NCBI GenBank assembly: GCA_963837365.1
Contig: CAWIMW010000012.1
Location: 124,001 to 188,000 of the forward strand
Origin: CAWBXL01 sp963837365
GTDB lineage: Bacteria > Acidobacteriota > Terriglobia > Terriglobales > Acidobacteriaceae
Length of the DNA stretch: 64,000 nt
Direction: 5' to 3'
In this document: one piece after another, positions 51,640-61,900 of the stretch
Layout of the letters: every line of letters begins with the position of its first letter
Position numbering within the stretch: the first letter of the stretch is position 1
Translations under genes and position numbers: made by a program
The notes under the pieces: model-generated
Databases searched by the model: none
Told to the model about the DNA's origin: nothing
What the model saw: only the letters and a program-made list of their open reading frames with translations

Positions 51640-53562
51640 CTAAAGCGTCTTTAGATATTCGATCAACGCCCGCTTGTCCTCATCCGACAACTGCGAGCCG
51701 AATGTGTGTCCTTTGTCTTCAATGAAATCAGGGGCCAAGTTTCTGGGCAGCAGCGATTCCCACAGCAGCTTCCCGCCGAATATGTCGCCGAAGAAGCGCG
51801 TCACCCAGTTGCCGCCTTCGCCATGAATAGGGAGTTCATTGGGATCCAGGTTCGCTATCAGCTTGACGGGAATGCCCATGGGAACATCCAATTCGCTGCC
51901 GTCGCGCCCTACGACCTTGCTTTTCTGCGTGGTCACCAGAATCGACTGCACACCCAGCCGTTTTTCCGGCCACAACATTTTTTCCATGGCATCTTCGAAG
52001 GCCAGCATGCGGCCGGATACGGATGGGTCCTTGATAAATATTCCCAGCGAGTTGTTGTGAAAGTAGGGAGCGGTTGCCCAAATGCTGATCAGAGTCGGTG
52101 TGCGGTAGTAGCCGCGGCCGCCCCCGGGTATATGGAAAGTAATTGGCTGCGTCGGATCGATCGGGTTGTACAGGTTGTCGGTCTTTCCTACTGACGGAAG
52201 ATTTTTATAGGTTTCCGACGAGAAGTTGTCCCAGATGTGCCCTCTGACTGCATTCGACCCGACTGCGCGGGCAAAGTTGGTCCCGATTTCGGTTACCGGG
52301 TGGCGGTCGTCATCGGACAAGAAATTGTGCTCGAGAAAATCGTCAGCTAGGACTGATTGACGGTACCACTCCAAAGTCTTGGCGGCGTCGTCCGCGATTT
52401 CTTTTGGCGGACGCTTGCTGGAGTGGCAACGGGCACATTGCTCAGCAAAGACGGTCTTGCCACGTTTGAGCACGTCCGGATCTTTGGTGATATACCGATC
52501 CCCGCCCGGAGCATCTTTCAGGTACATGGGCTGAATCGTCTTGAGAAAAGCTTCCGCCGCGGGCATGCGTTCTTCGGTGGCACGATAATCGGCGCAATCC
52601 TTGCGGGCTTTGTCGATCAAGAACGGTTTCTGATCGCCGATCCCTTCAACCGCATCGTGCAAAGTGAGCCAGTAGTTCGAGCACATCCCAATATTGACAT
52701 ACACGCGTAGTGAAGCACCGGCTACGCCAATGGAATCTGCTCCGTCCTTCAGAATGTGGTGGACAGCCAGGGTTGATCCATCGCGCATCTTTTCATCGTG
52801 AAAGGGACGGTCCGCCAGGTTGAAAATTGTGTTGATCGCATTGGGATTGAAGATGTGGTCGGTAGCGACACGCGACGTGTCCGAGGTCCCCGCCGGCTGG
52901 CGGTTGGCGACGTGCCAGCGGAAATCATCCGGTTTCATATTCAACGAGAACAACTTCCCTTCCTCGAGATACTGATTTCCCAGCGCGGGGACAATATTTT
53001 TCCAGCGCGGATGTTCCGGATCTTCCGGCGGATTCAGTGGATTGAATGCATTGTGGCAATAACCACACGCCATGCCGATTAGATAGGGCGGCTCGACGTT
53101 TTTTGGATTCTGAAGATACTTCTCCAGCGACCATTTGGATTTATCGAAGTTGGGGTTGGGGAACTTGCGCAGGCCCATAACCCCCGTAGGCTCGCCGGGA
53201 ATGTCTTTGACACCTTCGCTGGGACAGTTGTCGAACCATAGACCGTATTCATCCGGAGCCGTCGCTTTGGTGCAGCCGGGCTCGGTGAGTACGCCAAGAT
53301 CGCGGAAACGAGTCCCATTACGGCGGGAATCCACGTATTGAATTAGGTCGGTGTCGCCGTTGGTAATGATGGCAATCTGCCGCCAGAGGCGCTGGTCTCC
53401 GGCCGCCCACAGATACCAAGTGTCTCGTCCCTTGCGCTCCAGCGGAGTGAGCTTCGATCCCGCGTAGTTGTAGGTATCGTACTCCGCGGGATCTTGTCCC
53501 CAGGTGGACACAACCAACGCGAGGATCGCAAAAACAACGAAAGGTTTGATTGTCCGTTTCAT
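51640..53562 (-). CDS. secreted di-haem c-type cytochrome
   Basis: A 640-residue protein started at ATG 53562, giving a Sec signal peptide (MKRTIKPFVVFAILALVVST). Two CxxCH haem-attachment motifs are present: CGYCH (about 166-170) and CARCH (about 397-401), the latter in a cytochrome-c-peroxidase/RoxA-like setting (GKTVFAEQCARCHSSK). The end LSDEDKRALIEYLKTL is a usual cytochrome c terminal helix. RoxA/LcpK-like and cytochrome c peroxidase-like proteins use such haems to oxidise substrates or carry electrons in the periplasm. It follows the 241-aa gene by 32 bases. It could accept electrons in the pathway of the neighbouring oxidoreductases, but those appear cytoplasmic. Confidence 0.82.
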   Translation of the reverse strand: MKRTIKPFVVFAILALVVSTWGQDPAEYDTYNYAGSKLTPLERKGRDTWYLWAAGDQRLWRQIAIITNGDTDLIQYVDSRRNGTRFRDLGVLTEPGCTKATAPDEYGLWFDNCPSEGVKDIPGEPTGVMGLRKFPNPNFDKSKWSLEKYLQNPKNVEPPYLIGMACGYCHNAFNPLNPPEDPEHPRWKNIVPALGNQYLEEGKLFSLNMKPDDFRWHVANRQPAGTSDTSRVATDHIFNPNAINTIFNLADRPFHDEKMRDGSTLAVHHILKDGADSIGVAGASLRVYVNIGMCSNYWLTLHDAVEGIGDQKPFLIDKARKDCADYRATEERMPAAEAFLKTIQPMYLKDAPGGDRYITKDPDVLKRGKTVFAEQCARCHSSKRPPKEIADDAAKTLEWYRQSVLADDFLEHNFLSDDDRHPVTEIGTNFARAVGSNAVRGHIWDNFSSETYKNLPSVGKTDNLYNPIDPTQPITFHIPGGGRGYYRTPTLISIWATAPYFHNNSLGIFIKDPSVSGRMLAFEDAMEKMLWPEKRLGVQSILVTTQKSKVVGRDGSELDVPMGIPVKLIANLDPNELPIHGEGGNWVTRFFGDIFGGKLLWESLLPRNLAPDFIEDKGHTFGSQLSDEDKRALIEYLKTL

Positions 53563-53594
53563 GTCTTTACCCCACCAAAAGCTAACCAGATTCT

Positions 53595-54320
53595 TTACGG
53601 AAAAATGTAGCTGTCCCAAAGTGATCCCATGAAAAACCTGAGATATTTGCTGACGCCACGGGCAGTATCGAATGGAGACTTGGCGTTCAACACCTTCATG
53701 TTGTGCACCAGCTCAGCAATTGCTGCCGGGCCGAGAATGATGATTCCCGCACCAACGATGGGACCGCTGTCATCGTCGCCGTCGTGCAGCACGCTATAGA
53801 GTGTTGTGGTCTCTTTCAGAACTTCCGGCCCATGCTCGTGGCGAACGAATTTTTTCCCCGCAAAGTAGTAGCTCTTGCCTCCGCGAGAAATGCGGGTCTC
53901 GTAGATCATGGTCCGCTCTTTCCTTGCCGGGCCGGGATTCAAGAGATTGAGCTTGCTGTGGTCGCCAGGGATGGCGGCGCCCCAGGGCGTGAACTCAACA
54001 CTGGCATCGAGCTTTCCAGCGTGCTGATCGTCGCCGATAAAGGCATCAAGGTTATCAATGGAGCAGGTTGCATTGAGAGTTAACGTCGTTTTTTCCTTCT
54101 TGCCCCGGTCCGCCCCGGCCTGGGGATCAGTTTCTCCGAGTGAAAATGCTCCTGACATCTTTTCGCTGAATATCAAACCCAAATAATCGCCTGGCATTCG
54201 GCCTCCGATTTGGAAAGTGAATTGGCAGTAATCCGGCTTAGTCAACCTGGCCAGATCCACCAAAGATGCGTCGAACATCCGACATGCTGGGGGAAGTTTT
54301 AGCGTCTGCCTCGCCATCAC
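53595..54320 (-). CDS. stand-alone version of the GMC accessory domain
   Basis: A 241-residue soluble protein that opens the leftward unit (two Met codons, 54320 or 54317). Residues about 75-200 align by eye with the C-terminal part of the 1127-aa GMC protein: both have I-x-[ND]-x2-[AE]-F-I, a GxxxP stretch, an NLL/NYL-x-P segment, M-x-Y-E/H, GKxYxxxGKK and a TTLY near the end. The first 60 residues and the end (LRFFMGSLWDSYIFP) are unrelated. The family has no function that I know. The divergent 525-aa GMC gene lacks this domain, so the present protein may be its separate partner. Confidence 0.7.
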   Translation of the reverse strand: MMARQTLKLPPACRMFDASLVDLARLTKPDYCQFTFQIGGRMPGDYLGLIFSEKMSGAFSLGETDPQAGADRGKKEKTTLTLNATCSIDNLDAFIGDDQHAGKLDASVEFTPWGAAIPGDHSKLNLLNPGPARKERTMIYETRISRGGKSYYFAGKKFVRHEHGPEVLKETTTLYSVLHDGDDDSGPIVGAGIIILGPAAIAELVHNMKVLNAKSPFDTARGVSKYLRFFMGSLWDSYIFP

Positions 54321-54439
54321 CCGGCAGATGTTTGCTTTCCCTCAGAGTATGGTGTGGTTGAGAGGCGTAACGTATCACAAAATAGCAGTGCACTTACAGA
54401 CAAAATTGGTTCACTGGCATAGATTGTCCGTAAATCTTC

Positions 54440-54467
54440 TTGACAGTGCCGGAAAACGTAGTAAGCT
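54440..54467 (+). promoter_or_regulatory. candidate promoter of the rightward GMC unit
   Basis: A perfect -35 TTGACA (54440-54445) is followed after 16 bases by TAAGCT (54462-54467), a weak -10. It lies 52 bases before the ATG in the 198-base region that separates the divergent units. No clear promoter was found for the leftward direction. Confidence 0.4.
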
Positions 54468-54518
54468 GCGGTCTCCCTCCAAAACTCTGGCCCCCAATAC
54501 AGCACTAGGACAAAACTT

Positions 54519-56096
54519 ATGTACGACGTCATCGTGATCGGAAGCGGATTTGGCGGTGCAATCACCGGTTGTCGTTTAGCGGAAAAGGGATTGAAGGTGC
54601 TGATCCTCGAGCGGGGACAGTGGTGGGACAAGAACAACTACCCGCGCAAGCCGGGTGATGCCTGGATCTGGAACAACAGCAATCCAGAGAAGATGCATGG
54701 CTGGCTGGACATGCGGCGCTTCCCTCACATGGCGGTAGCACAAGGAGCTGGCGTAGGCGGGGGATCCCTGATCTACGCCAGCATTTCCTGCAATGCGCCG
54801 AAGAACGCCTTCGATCAAGGTTGGCCCGCAGCCATCACTTACGACGTGCTGGCGCCGTACTACGATCGCGTGGCCAAGTTCATGAACGTGCAGCAGGTCC
54901 CTGCAAATCAGTGGAACCCGCGCATGAAGCTGATGCAGGAGGGTGCGAAAAAGGCAGGATTCGGTGACAGATTCGGTCAGTTGGAACTGGCAGTCAGTTT
55001 CGACAAGAACTTTGTTTTCAACCCTGACAATAAGCCCGATCCGGCCACCAGCAAGGAATTTGAGAATGATCAAAAGGTGAAACAGGGTTATTGCGCCCAC
55101 CTGGGACAGTGCGACATCGGTTGCCCGGTTTATGCCAAAAACACTCTAGATAAGAATTACATTCCCTGGGCCATGAAGCACGGTGCTGAGGTACGCGAGC
55201 TCAGCCTGGTGGGCAACCTTGAGCTCATCGCCGGCGGTTATAAGGTGTACTACAGCGACCTGAAAGCCGGGTCCATGGACCGCACCGAAACTGCCAAGCG
55301 GGTCATTGTTGCGTCCGGGTCACTGGGGTCCACCGAACTGCTGTTGCGTTGCAAAAACACTACCAAGACTCTGCCTAATATCAGCGCGCAGTTGGGACAA
55401 GGTTGGAGCAGCAACGGCGACTTCCTGACCCCGGCCTTTTACGTTGGAAAAAACATTTATCCAGACCGCGGCCCCACGATTTCGACCAGCATCAATTTCC
55501 TGGATGGCAGCCAGAACGGACAGAAGTTCTGGATCGAGGATGGTGGCATTCCCAATCTGTTCAGCGGGTACTACAAGGACATTTCCGCGCGTCTGTCCGC
55601 TGATCCCAGCCAGCACCACCTATTTGAAGGACTACAGGCAGCTAACATCATTCAGCATCTGATAAGCCTTTCGACGAGTTTTGACGTGTTCAAGTGGATC
55701 ATGCCGTGGTTTGCCCAGGGTGTGGATGCCAGTGATGGACAACTGCTGCTCGACAAGAACGGCCAACTCGACATGAAGTGGGACATCACCAAATCTCTCC
55801 CCATGTTCGAAGAGATTCATTCTATGCACAAGAAGCTGTCCGCCGCGACGGGCGGAAACCCCATACCCAACCCCACATGGGAGCATGGTCACGACCTGAT
55901 CACACCGCATCCGTTAGGCGGTTGCCGTATGGCAGATTCTGCGGCCGATGGAGTGGTGAACGATAAAGGCGAGGTGTTCGGCTACAAGAATCTCTTTGTG
56001 GTTGACGGCGCCATCATCCCCCATGCCCTGGGAGTCAATCCCTCACGCACCATTGGCGCGCTGGCGGAGAGAAGCGCTGAACTGATGCAACCGTAA
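54519..56096 (+). CDS. GMC-family oxidoreductase, cholesterol-oxidase-like
   Basis: A 525-residue flavoprotein: FAD motif VIVIGSGFGGAITG, QGAGVGGGSLIYA, a reduced cysteine cluster C192-x5-C198-x3-C202 followed by YAKNTLDKNYIPWA, and the GMC end HPLGGC with FVVDGAIIPHALGVNP. It matches the first half of the 1127-aa protein on the other side of the divergent region but has Leu where that protein has the second Cys of the cluster, and it has no C-terminal extension. No signal peptide is seen. It leads the rightward unit, with the protease gene only one base after its stop. Confidence 0.87.
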   Translation: MYDVIVIGSGFGGAITGCRLAEKGLKVLILERGQWWDKNNYPRKPGDAWIWNNSNPEKMHGWLDMRRFPHMAVAQGAGVGGGSLIYASISCNAPKNAFDQGWPAAITYDVLAPYYDRVAKFMNVQQVPANQWNPRMKLMQEGAKKAGFGDRFGQLELAVSFDKNFVFNPDNKPDPATSKEFENDQKVKQGYCAHLGQCDIGCPVYAKNTLDKNYIPWAMKHGAEVRELSLVGNLELIAGGYKVYYSDLKAGSMDRTETAKRVIVASGSLGSTELLLRCKNTTKTLPNISAQLGQGWSSNGDFLTPAFYVGKNIYPDRGPTISTSINFLDGSQNGQKFWIEDGGIPNLFSGYYKDISARLSADPSQHHLFEGLQAANIIQHLISLSTSFDVFKWIMPWFAQGVDASDGQLLLDKNGQLDMKWDITKSLPMFEEIHSMHKKLSAATGGNPIPNPTWEHGHDLITPHPLGGCRMADSAADGVVNDKGEVFGYKNLFVVDGAIIPHALGVNPSRTIGALAERSAELMQP

Positions 56097-56097
56097 A

Positions 56098-57540
56098 GTG
56101 GCCGTTTCTTCGAGCCTGGGAACCTATATGCCTCCGGTAAAGAAAAAAATGCGCACAGCATCGTCGAATCGTCCCGTATTTAAAGATTTTGTGGTCGCAC
56201 CGCCTGTCCGGAAGTTAATGGATGATGCGAAAAAGGGCGGCGGACCCGCCTCGCCGATTCCTGTGATCATTAGTCTGTGTGAATCAAAGAAGGAACCACA
56301 AAAAGGAATTGGGCCGTCCAAAGATGTCGTACGTGGATTCCTCAAGGACATTAAGCGGGATTGGCGCGAAAGCGAATATTACATCTTTGTCAGCCTGCTA
56401 CCGGCAGAGATTGAGAAACTGGAACAGCTTCCCGAATTTGTCCACCAGATTTGGACAGATGAAAAATGTGATGCGCATCTCCTTTCCTCGGTTGACACGG
56501 TAAAGGCCAGTGCTGGTTGGAGAACATTCGAAGCCCGTGGCAAAGGCATTACCTGGGCGGTCCTCGATACCGGAATCCAGCCTGACCATCCGCACTTCAA
56601 ATTACATGACAACGTTGATCGTGCACTCAGCAAGAATTTTACGAACAATAGTGCGGACCCGGACGATCATTTCGATGATGAAAATGGCCATGGAACCCAT
56701 GTCGCCGGGATTATTGCCGGAGAATACAAGCCGGAAAAGGAAGGTGATTTCCCTTCTGCCGCCAGCGAAGTGGAAAACAAGCAGGGGCTGCAAATTGATA
56801 AGTTGGATGGAAATCCCACGGGAATTGCACCCAAGGCAAAGCTTGTGGCGGTCAAAGTATTGGATGAAAACGCAAGCGGGTCGGTCTCGAACATCATTCG
56901 CGCTCTGGAATACATTCGCAAACTCAATGATGTCGGCCGCTCCCCAAAAATCGACGGGGCCAACGTCAGCCTTGGATATGACTTCGATCCCAAGTGGTAT
57001 GGCTGCGGACATAGCCCACTATGCCAGGAAGTCACTCGTGCCGTGCGCTCCGGCTTGGTAGTTGTAATCTCCACAGGCAACTCTGGGTATGGCACGACGA
57101 CGTTGGATACCGGCGCACAAGTTCCTATCTGGAACGATCTTTCAATCGCAGACCCGGCTAACACAGAGGAGGCCATCGCAGTCGGCTCGGTGCATAAGAG
57201 TTCTCCCCATACCTACGGTGTTTCTTACTTCTCGTCCAAAGGCCCGACTGGCGACGGCCGTATGAAACCGGATCTGGTAGCACCCGGCGAAAAAGTGATT
57301 TCGTGCGCGCTGTATAAACCGGGAGATCCGGCGGCCTACAAGGAAGACAGCGGCACCAGCATGGCCGCGCCGCATGTTTCGGGAGCAATTGCCGCATTTC
57401 TTTCGGTGCGTTCGGAGTTTCGCGGGGAACCCCGATTGGTCAAAGAAATCTTTTTGAAATCGGCGATGGATCTGGGCCGGGAAAAGGCTTTTCAAGGGGC
57501 GGGCTTGGTGGATTTGATGAAAGCGCTAATGTCGGTCTAA
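56098..57540 (+). CDS. S8 family (subtilisin-like) serine peptidase without signal peptide
   Basis: A 480-residue subtilase. The catalytic triad is complete: Asp157 in WAVLDTGIQPDHP, His198 in NGHGTHVAG and Ser421 in SGTSMAAPHVSG, with oxyanion Asn328 in ISTGNSG. The first 150 residues may act as an inhibitor-type propeptide or an adaptor domain (YYIFVSLLPAEIEKLEQLP resembles an I9-like fold). No signal peptide or anchor is visible, which is unusual for a subtilase, so it probably acts in the cytoplasm. The start GTG is one base after the GMC stop, so expression is coupled. The substrate is unknown. Confidence 0.88.
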   Translation: MAVSSSLGTYMPPVKKKMRTASSNRPVFKDFVVAPPVRKLMDDAKKGGGPASPIPVIISLCESKKEPQKGIGPSKDVVRGFLKDIKRDWRESEYYIFVSLLPAEIEKLEQLPEFVHQIWTDEKCDAHLLSSVDTVKASAGWRTFEARGKGITWAVLDTGIQPDHPHFKLHDNVDRALSKNFTNNSADPDDHFDDENGHGTHVAGIIAGEYKPEKEGDFPSAASEVENKQGLQIDKLDGNPTGIAPKAKLVAVKVLDENASGSVSNIIRALEYIRKLNDVGRSPKIDGANVSLGYDFDPKWYGCGHSPLCQEVTRAVRSGLVVVISTGNSGYGTTTLDTGAQVPIWNDLSIADPANTEEAIAVGSVHKSSPHTYGVSYFSSKGPTGDGRMKPDLVAPGEKVISCALYKPGDPAAYKEDSGTSMAAPHVSGAIAAFLSVRSEFRGEPRLVKEIFLKSAMDLGREKAFQGAGLVDLMKALMSV

Positions 57541-57553
57541 GTGAGGTCTCGAT

Positions 57554-58948
57554 ATGCCGGACAAGATGCAAGTGCGTGATCCGTATCTCTCGATTTGGCA
57601 ATCTGCGGTAGATGAGATTGCCGCCAAAAGAACTGCGTCCACCAATGTATTGTCCGTAGGGAGCGCGCCACGCCGCATACGCCGCCCCGATATGAGCAAC
57701 CCGATGATGCGGACAGCCACGCAGATTGCCTTGGCGGCTGACCAGCAAGCTTCCGGTAGAAAATCACCCGGCGTTCAGAGTGTCCCGGCGCCACCCACAG
57801 GGGTCAACGTCCAGACTCTGGGTGTGCAGGAAGTGATCAACCATTGTGGGTCGCTCGCCGCCAATGAATTGAAGGGTATTGCAGACCTGTTTAAGTCGGG
57901 AGACACCAAGAAAGTTACGGATTACTGGAACGCTTTGCACGCAAAAATGAGTTCCTGCGATCCTGGCTGGACCGAAGCACTGGCAAAATATTTCGAATAT
58001 TACAAGCTGTCCCACGGCACAATTCCCTACCGCAATTATCAAGCCTTGGATTGGTTTATCTATGACCGCCTGCCACAAGACCGCGATACCGCGCGCATTG
58101 CGATTATCGGTGACTGGGGCACGGGGCAGCCTGAAGCGATCAATATCCTTAAACAGATTGCGCGCAAGTCTCCAGACTGCGTAATCCATCTCGGTGACAT
58201 TTATTATTCGGGCACTGATTTCGAGATGCAGAATTATTTTTACAACTACTGGTCTGACATCCTCGATCTCCACAATCATCCGCAGCGGTCGACTTTCACT
58301 TTGGCGGGCAATCACGATATGTACTCCGGGGGCGGGCCCTACTACCATGTGCTCGATCAATTGGGTCAGGGCGCAAGCTATTTTTGCCTGCGCAACAAGA
58401 ATTGGCAGTTTCTGGGAATGGATACCGGCCTTCACGATCACGACCTAACGGGAAAAATACCTCCGACTTATTTGGAAGACACCGAGGTCAAATGGCTGGA
58501 ACACAAAGTGCAGAATGCCCAGGGAAGAAAAACAGTATTGCTTTCGCATCATCAGCTTTTCTCCGCTTTTGAAGGATTCGAGGGTGGCCCGGTCAACAAA
58601 CCCTTGGCGGACAACTTAATGAACGTGTTGCCCTCGACCACCATCTGGTTCTGGGGGCACGAGCACAACCAAGTCCTCTTCGAAAAATATCAGGGCGTGA
58701 CTGGCCGTTGCATTGGGCACGGCGCAGTGCCGGTTGGTAGTGATGAAAATCTGAAGGTATCGTTCAAGGATGTCCCGCTTAAGCAGGTCACCCTGGGAAA
58801 AACGGGCCTTTTCTATAATCACGGCTACGTAATGATGGATTTGAATGGCCCCGAGGCGCTGATCTCTTATTATCAGGACACAGACGAAAACAAGCCGATG
58901 TTCAAGGAAAAGATTGCGGCGGATGGTTCAATTTCCGATGCCGCGTAG
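57554..58948 (+). CDS. calcineurin-like metallophosphoesterase
   Basis: A 464-residue protein with a 180-residue N-terminal region of unknown fold and a two-metal phosphoesterase domain: GDWGTG (Asp187), HLGDIYYSG (Asp215), AGNHDMYSG (Asn253, His254), LSHHQLFS and WGHEHNQ. It resembles purple acid phosphatase/PhoD-like enzymes that cut phosphate mono- or diesters. There is no signal peptide. It follows the protease gene by 13 bases and ends 10 bases before the convergent RND gene. Its N-terminus is rich in Ser/Pro and may bind a partner. Confidence 0.85.
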   Translation: MPDKMQVRDPYLSIWQSAVDEIAAKRTASTNVLSVGSAPRRIRRPDMSNPMMRTATQIALAADQQASGRKSPGVQSVPAPPTGVNVQTLGVQEVINHCGSLAANELKGIADLFKSGDTKKVTDYWNALHAKMSSCDPGWTEALAKYFEYYKLSHGTIPYRNYQALDWFIYDRLPQDRDTARIAIIGDWGTGQPEAINILKQIARKSPDCVIHLGDIYYSGTDFEMQNYFYNYWSDILDLHNHPQRSTFTLAGNHDMYSGGGPYYHVLDQLGQGASYFCLRNKNWQFLGMDTGLHDHDLTGKIPPTYLEDTEVKWLEHKVQNAQGRKTVLLSHHQLFSAFEGFEGGPVNKPLADNLMNVLPSTTIWFWGHEHNQVLFEKYQGVTGRCIGHGAVPVGSDENLKVSFKDVPLKQVTLGKTGLFYNHGYVMMDLNGPEALISYYQDTDENKPMFKEKIAADGSISDAA

Positions 58949-58958
58949 AATATTCAGG

Positions 58959-61900
58959 CTAGTGGACTTCCTGGCTGGGAACAAGTTTCGGAGCACGTCT
59001 AAGCTTGTTAACCCACAACCGAAAACGATCCAAATAAATGTAAACCACCGGAGTAGTAAAAAGCGTAAGTGCCTGGCTGACGATAAGGCCGCCGACAATC
59101 GTGATCCCGAGCGGCCGTCTCAGCTCGGAGCCAGTTCCGGTACTAAGAGCGAGAGGCAAAGCACCCAAGAGCGCGGCCATCGTGGTCATCATGATGGGGC
59201 GGAAGCGGAGAATGCAAGCCTCATAAATCGAATCCCGGGAATTTTTCCCGGTGGTGCGCTCGGTCTCCAGCGCAAAATCAATCATCATGATCGCGTTTTT
59301 CTTCACCAGCCCAATTAACAGAATAATTCCAATCAGGCCGATTACGTTCAGCTCGTCGCGCACCATCAACAACGCTAAAAGCGCTCCCACGCCAGCCGAC
59401 GGTATGGTTGAAAGAATGGTGATGGGATGGATGTAACTCTCGTACAGAACCCCGAGCACGATGTAAACCGCAGCCAGTGCCGCCACGATGAGCAGCCACA
59501 TGTTGGCCTGTGAACTCTGGAATGCCGCGGCAGTCCCCTGGAAACTTCCATTGATCGTTGAGGGCAGGCCAATCGAGCGTTCCGCCTGATCAATCACCGT
59601 CGTGGCCTCACCCAAGGACATGCCGGGGGCGAGATTGAACGATAATGTCACCGAAGGATATTGCCCTTGATGACTGACCGCCAATGGCGTGTTGGAGGGC
59701 CCAAAGTGCGCAAACGCGGCCAGGGGCACGGCAGTTCCGCCGGAGGAGCGCACATAAATATTCTGAAGAGAGTCGGGGCTTCTGGAAAATTGAGGGGCCA
59801 CCTCCATCACCACGTGATACTGGTTCAGTTGACGGTACATGATGGAGACCTGTCGCTGGCCGAAAGCATCGTAGAGTGCATTATCGATGGCCGCTGTGGG
59901 CACACCCAATCGTGAGGCAGTGTCACGGTCGATGACTACGGTCGCCTGCAAGCCTTTGTCTTGCTGGTCTGTGTTCACATCCCGGAGTTGCGGGAGGGCC
60001 CGCAACTTTTGCAACAACCTCGGAGACCAGTCGTTTAACTCGTCGAGGTCCGCTCCTTGCAGTGTGTACTGGAATTGCGCCTGGCTTGAGCGACCGCCAG
60101 TGGTAAGGTCCTGGGCCGATTGCATGTATAACGTTGCACCCGGCACAACGGCCAGTTTTCTTCGCAAACGTCCGATGACCTGGTCTGCGGTAATCTTGCG
60201 TTCCTCAATGGGCTTAAGAGTAATGAACATTCGCCCCTGATTGGAAGAGGTATTGCCGCCGGCAAAGCCAACGATGGTCTGGACCGCGTCGTCCTTCATG
60301 ACCAGATTCACAAACTGCTTCATCTTATCCTTCATGGCATCGAAGGAAATGTCCTGCGCAGCTTGCACGGACCCGAAGACACGTCCCGTATCCTGCTGAG
60401 GGAAAAAACCTTTAGGCACGATAAAGAAGAGACCAATACTAAGACCCGCTGTCAATATCGTGACTACCAGGACCAGCGGCTGATAGCGAAGCACCCACCG
60501 CAGACTGTGCCCGTATATATTGAGAATTCCATCAAAAATCTTTTCGCTAAAGTGATAGAGCCGTCCGTGCTTCTCTTCATCCAGCGGCCGCAAGAACTTG
60601 GCGCACATCATCGGAGTTGTTGTCAGTGAAACCAGCAGGGACACGGTGACGGCAATGCTCAGCGTGACCGCAAACTCGCGGAACAACCGGCCCACAATTC
60701 CGCCCATCAACAAAATAGGAATGAAGACTGCAATCAGCGAGGTGCTCATGGAAAGGACAGTGAATCCGATCTCGCGCGCGCCACGAAACGCCGCTTCCAC
60801 CGGGCCGACTCTCTTTTCCAGATAGCGGGTGATGTTTTCCAGCACCACGATGGCATCGTCCACGACAAATCCGGTTGAAATGGCCAGCGCCATCAGCGAG
60901 AGATTGTCCAGGCTGTAGCCCAACAGATACATGACTCCAAACGTTCCAACCAGGGAAAGCGGCACAGAAACACTGGGAATCAGCGTGGCACGAAAGGTGC
61001 GTAAAAACATAAACACCACGAAAATAACCAGAACAACAGAAATGAGGAGGGTGATCTCAATGTCATGAACGGAGGCGCGAATCGTGGTAGTGCGGTCCAT
61101 GACGACGTTGACATCAATGGCCGGCGAAATGGATGATTTCAGCAGCGGGAGTTCGGCGCGCACGTGGTCCACAGTCGCGATAATGTTGGCCCCGGGCTGG
61201 CGGAACACGATAATAAGAACTGCCGGTTTGCCCTGGGCTAATCCAATGACCCGCGTGTCTTCGACCGAGTCCTGCACATCTGCGACATCACCTAACCGAA
61301 CTACCGCGCCGTTGTTTTGCGCGATGATCAATTTCCGATATTGCTCGGCCAGGAAAAGTTGGTCGTTGGCATCAATCGTCCATGAATGAGTGGCGTCGGA
61401 CAATTCGCCTTTCGGACGGTTCGCATTGGCGGCGCTTAACGCCAAGCGCACCGTGTCGAGCCCCACACCCAATTTGTTCAGCAGAGTCGGATTGAGCTCC
61501 GCGCGCACTGCCGGGTGTGCCGCGCCTCCGACGAACACCTGACCGACGCCGTCGACCTGGGACAGCTTCTGCGCCAGGATGGAATCCGCCGCGTCGTACA
61601 TGTTCGGGACAGTAATGAGGTTGGAGGTCAACGCAAGAATCAGAATCGGTGCGTCCGCCGGATTCACTTTGCGGTAGCGCGGATTACTGGGGAGGTTGGC
61701 CGGTAACTGGCTGCGAGCGGCGTTGATGGCCGCCTGTACGTCGCGCCCGGCAGCGTCAATGTTGCGATTGAGATCGAACTGCAAGGTAATCCCGGTCGAA
61801 CCCATCTGACTGCTCGAGGTCATCTGGTTGACGCCTGCGATGCGGCCAAACTGCCGCTCCAGTGGAGTTGCCACCGCCGAGGCCATCGTTTCCGGGCTCG

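Noticed and set aside
43279..58948. Known antiphage defence system
   Set aside because: Protease, phosphoesterase and a STAND-like ATPase invite this idea, but no nuclease, reverse transcriptase, CBASS, Thoeris or other named component is present, and GMC enzymes and cytochromes are not typical parts.
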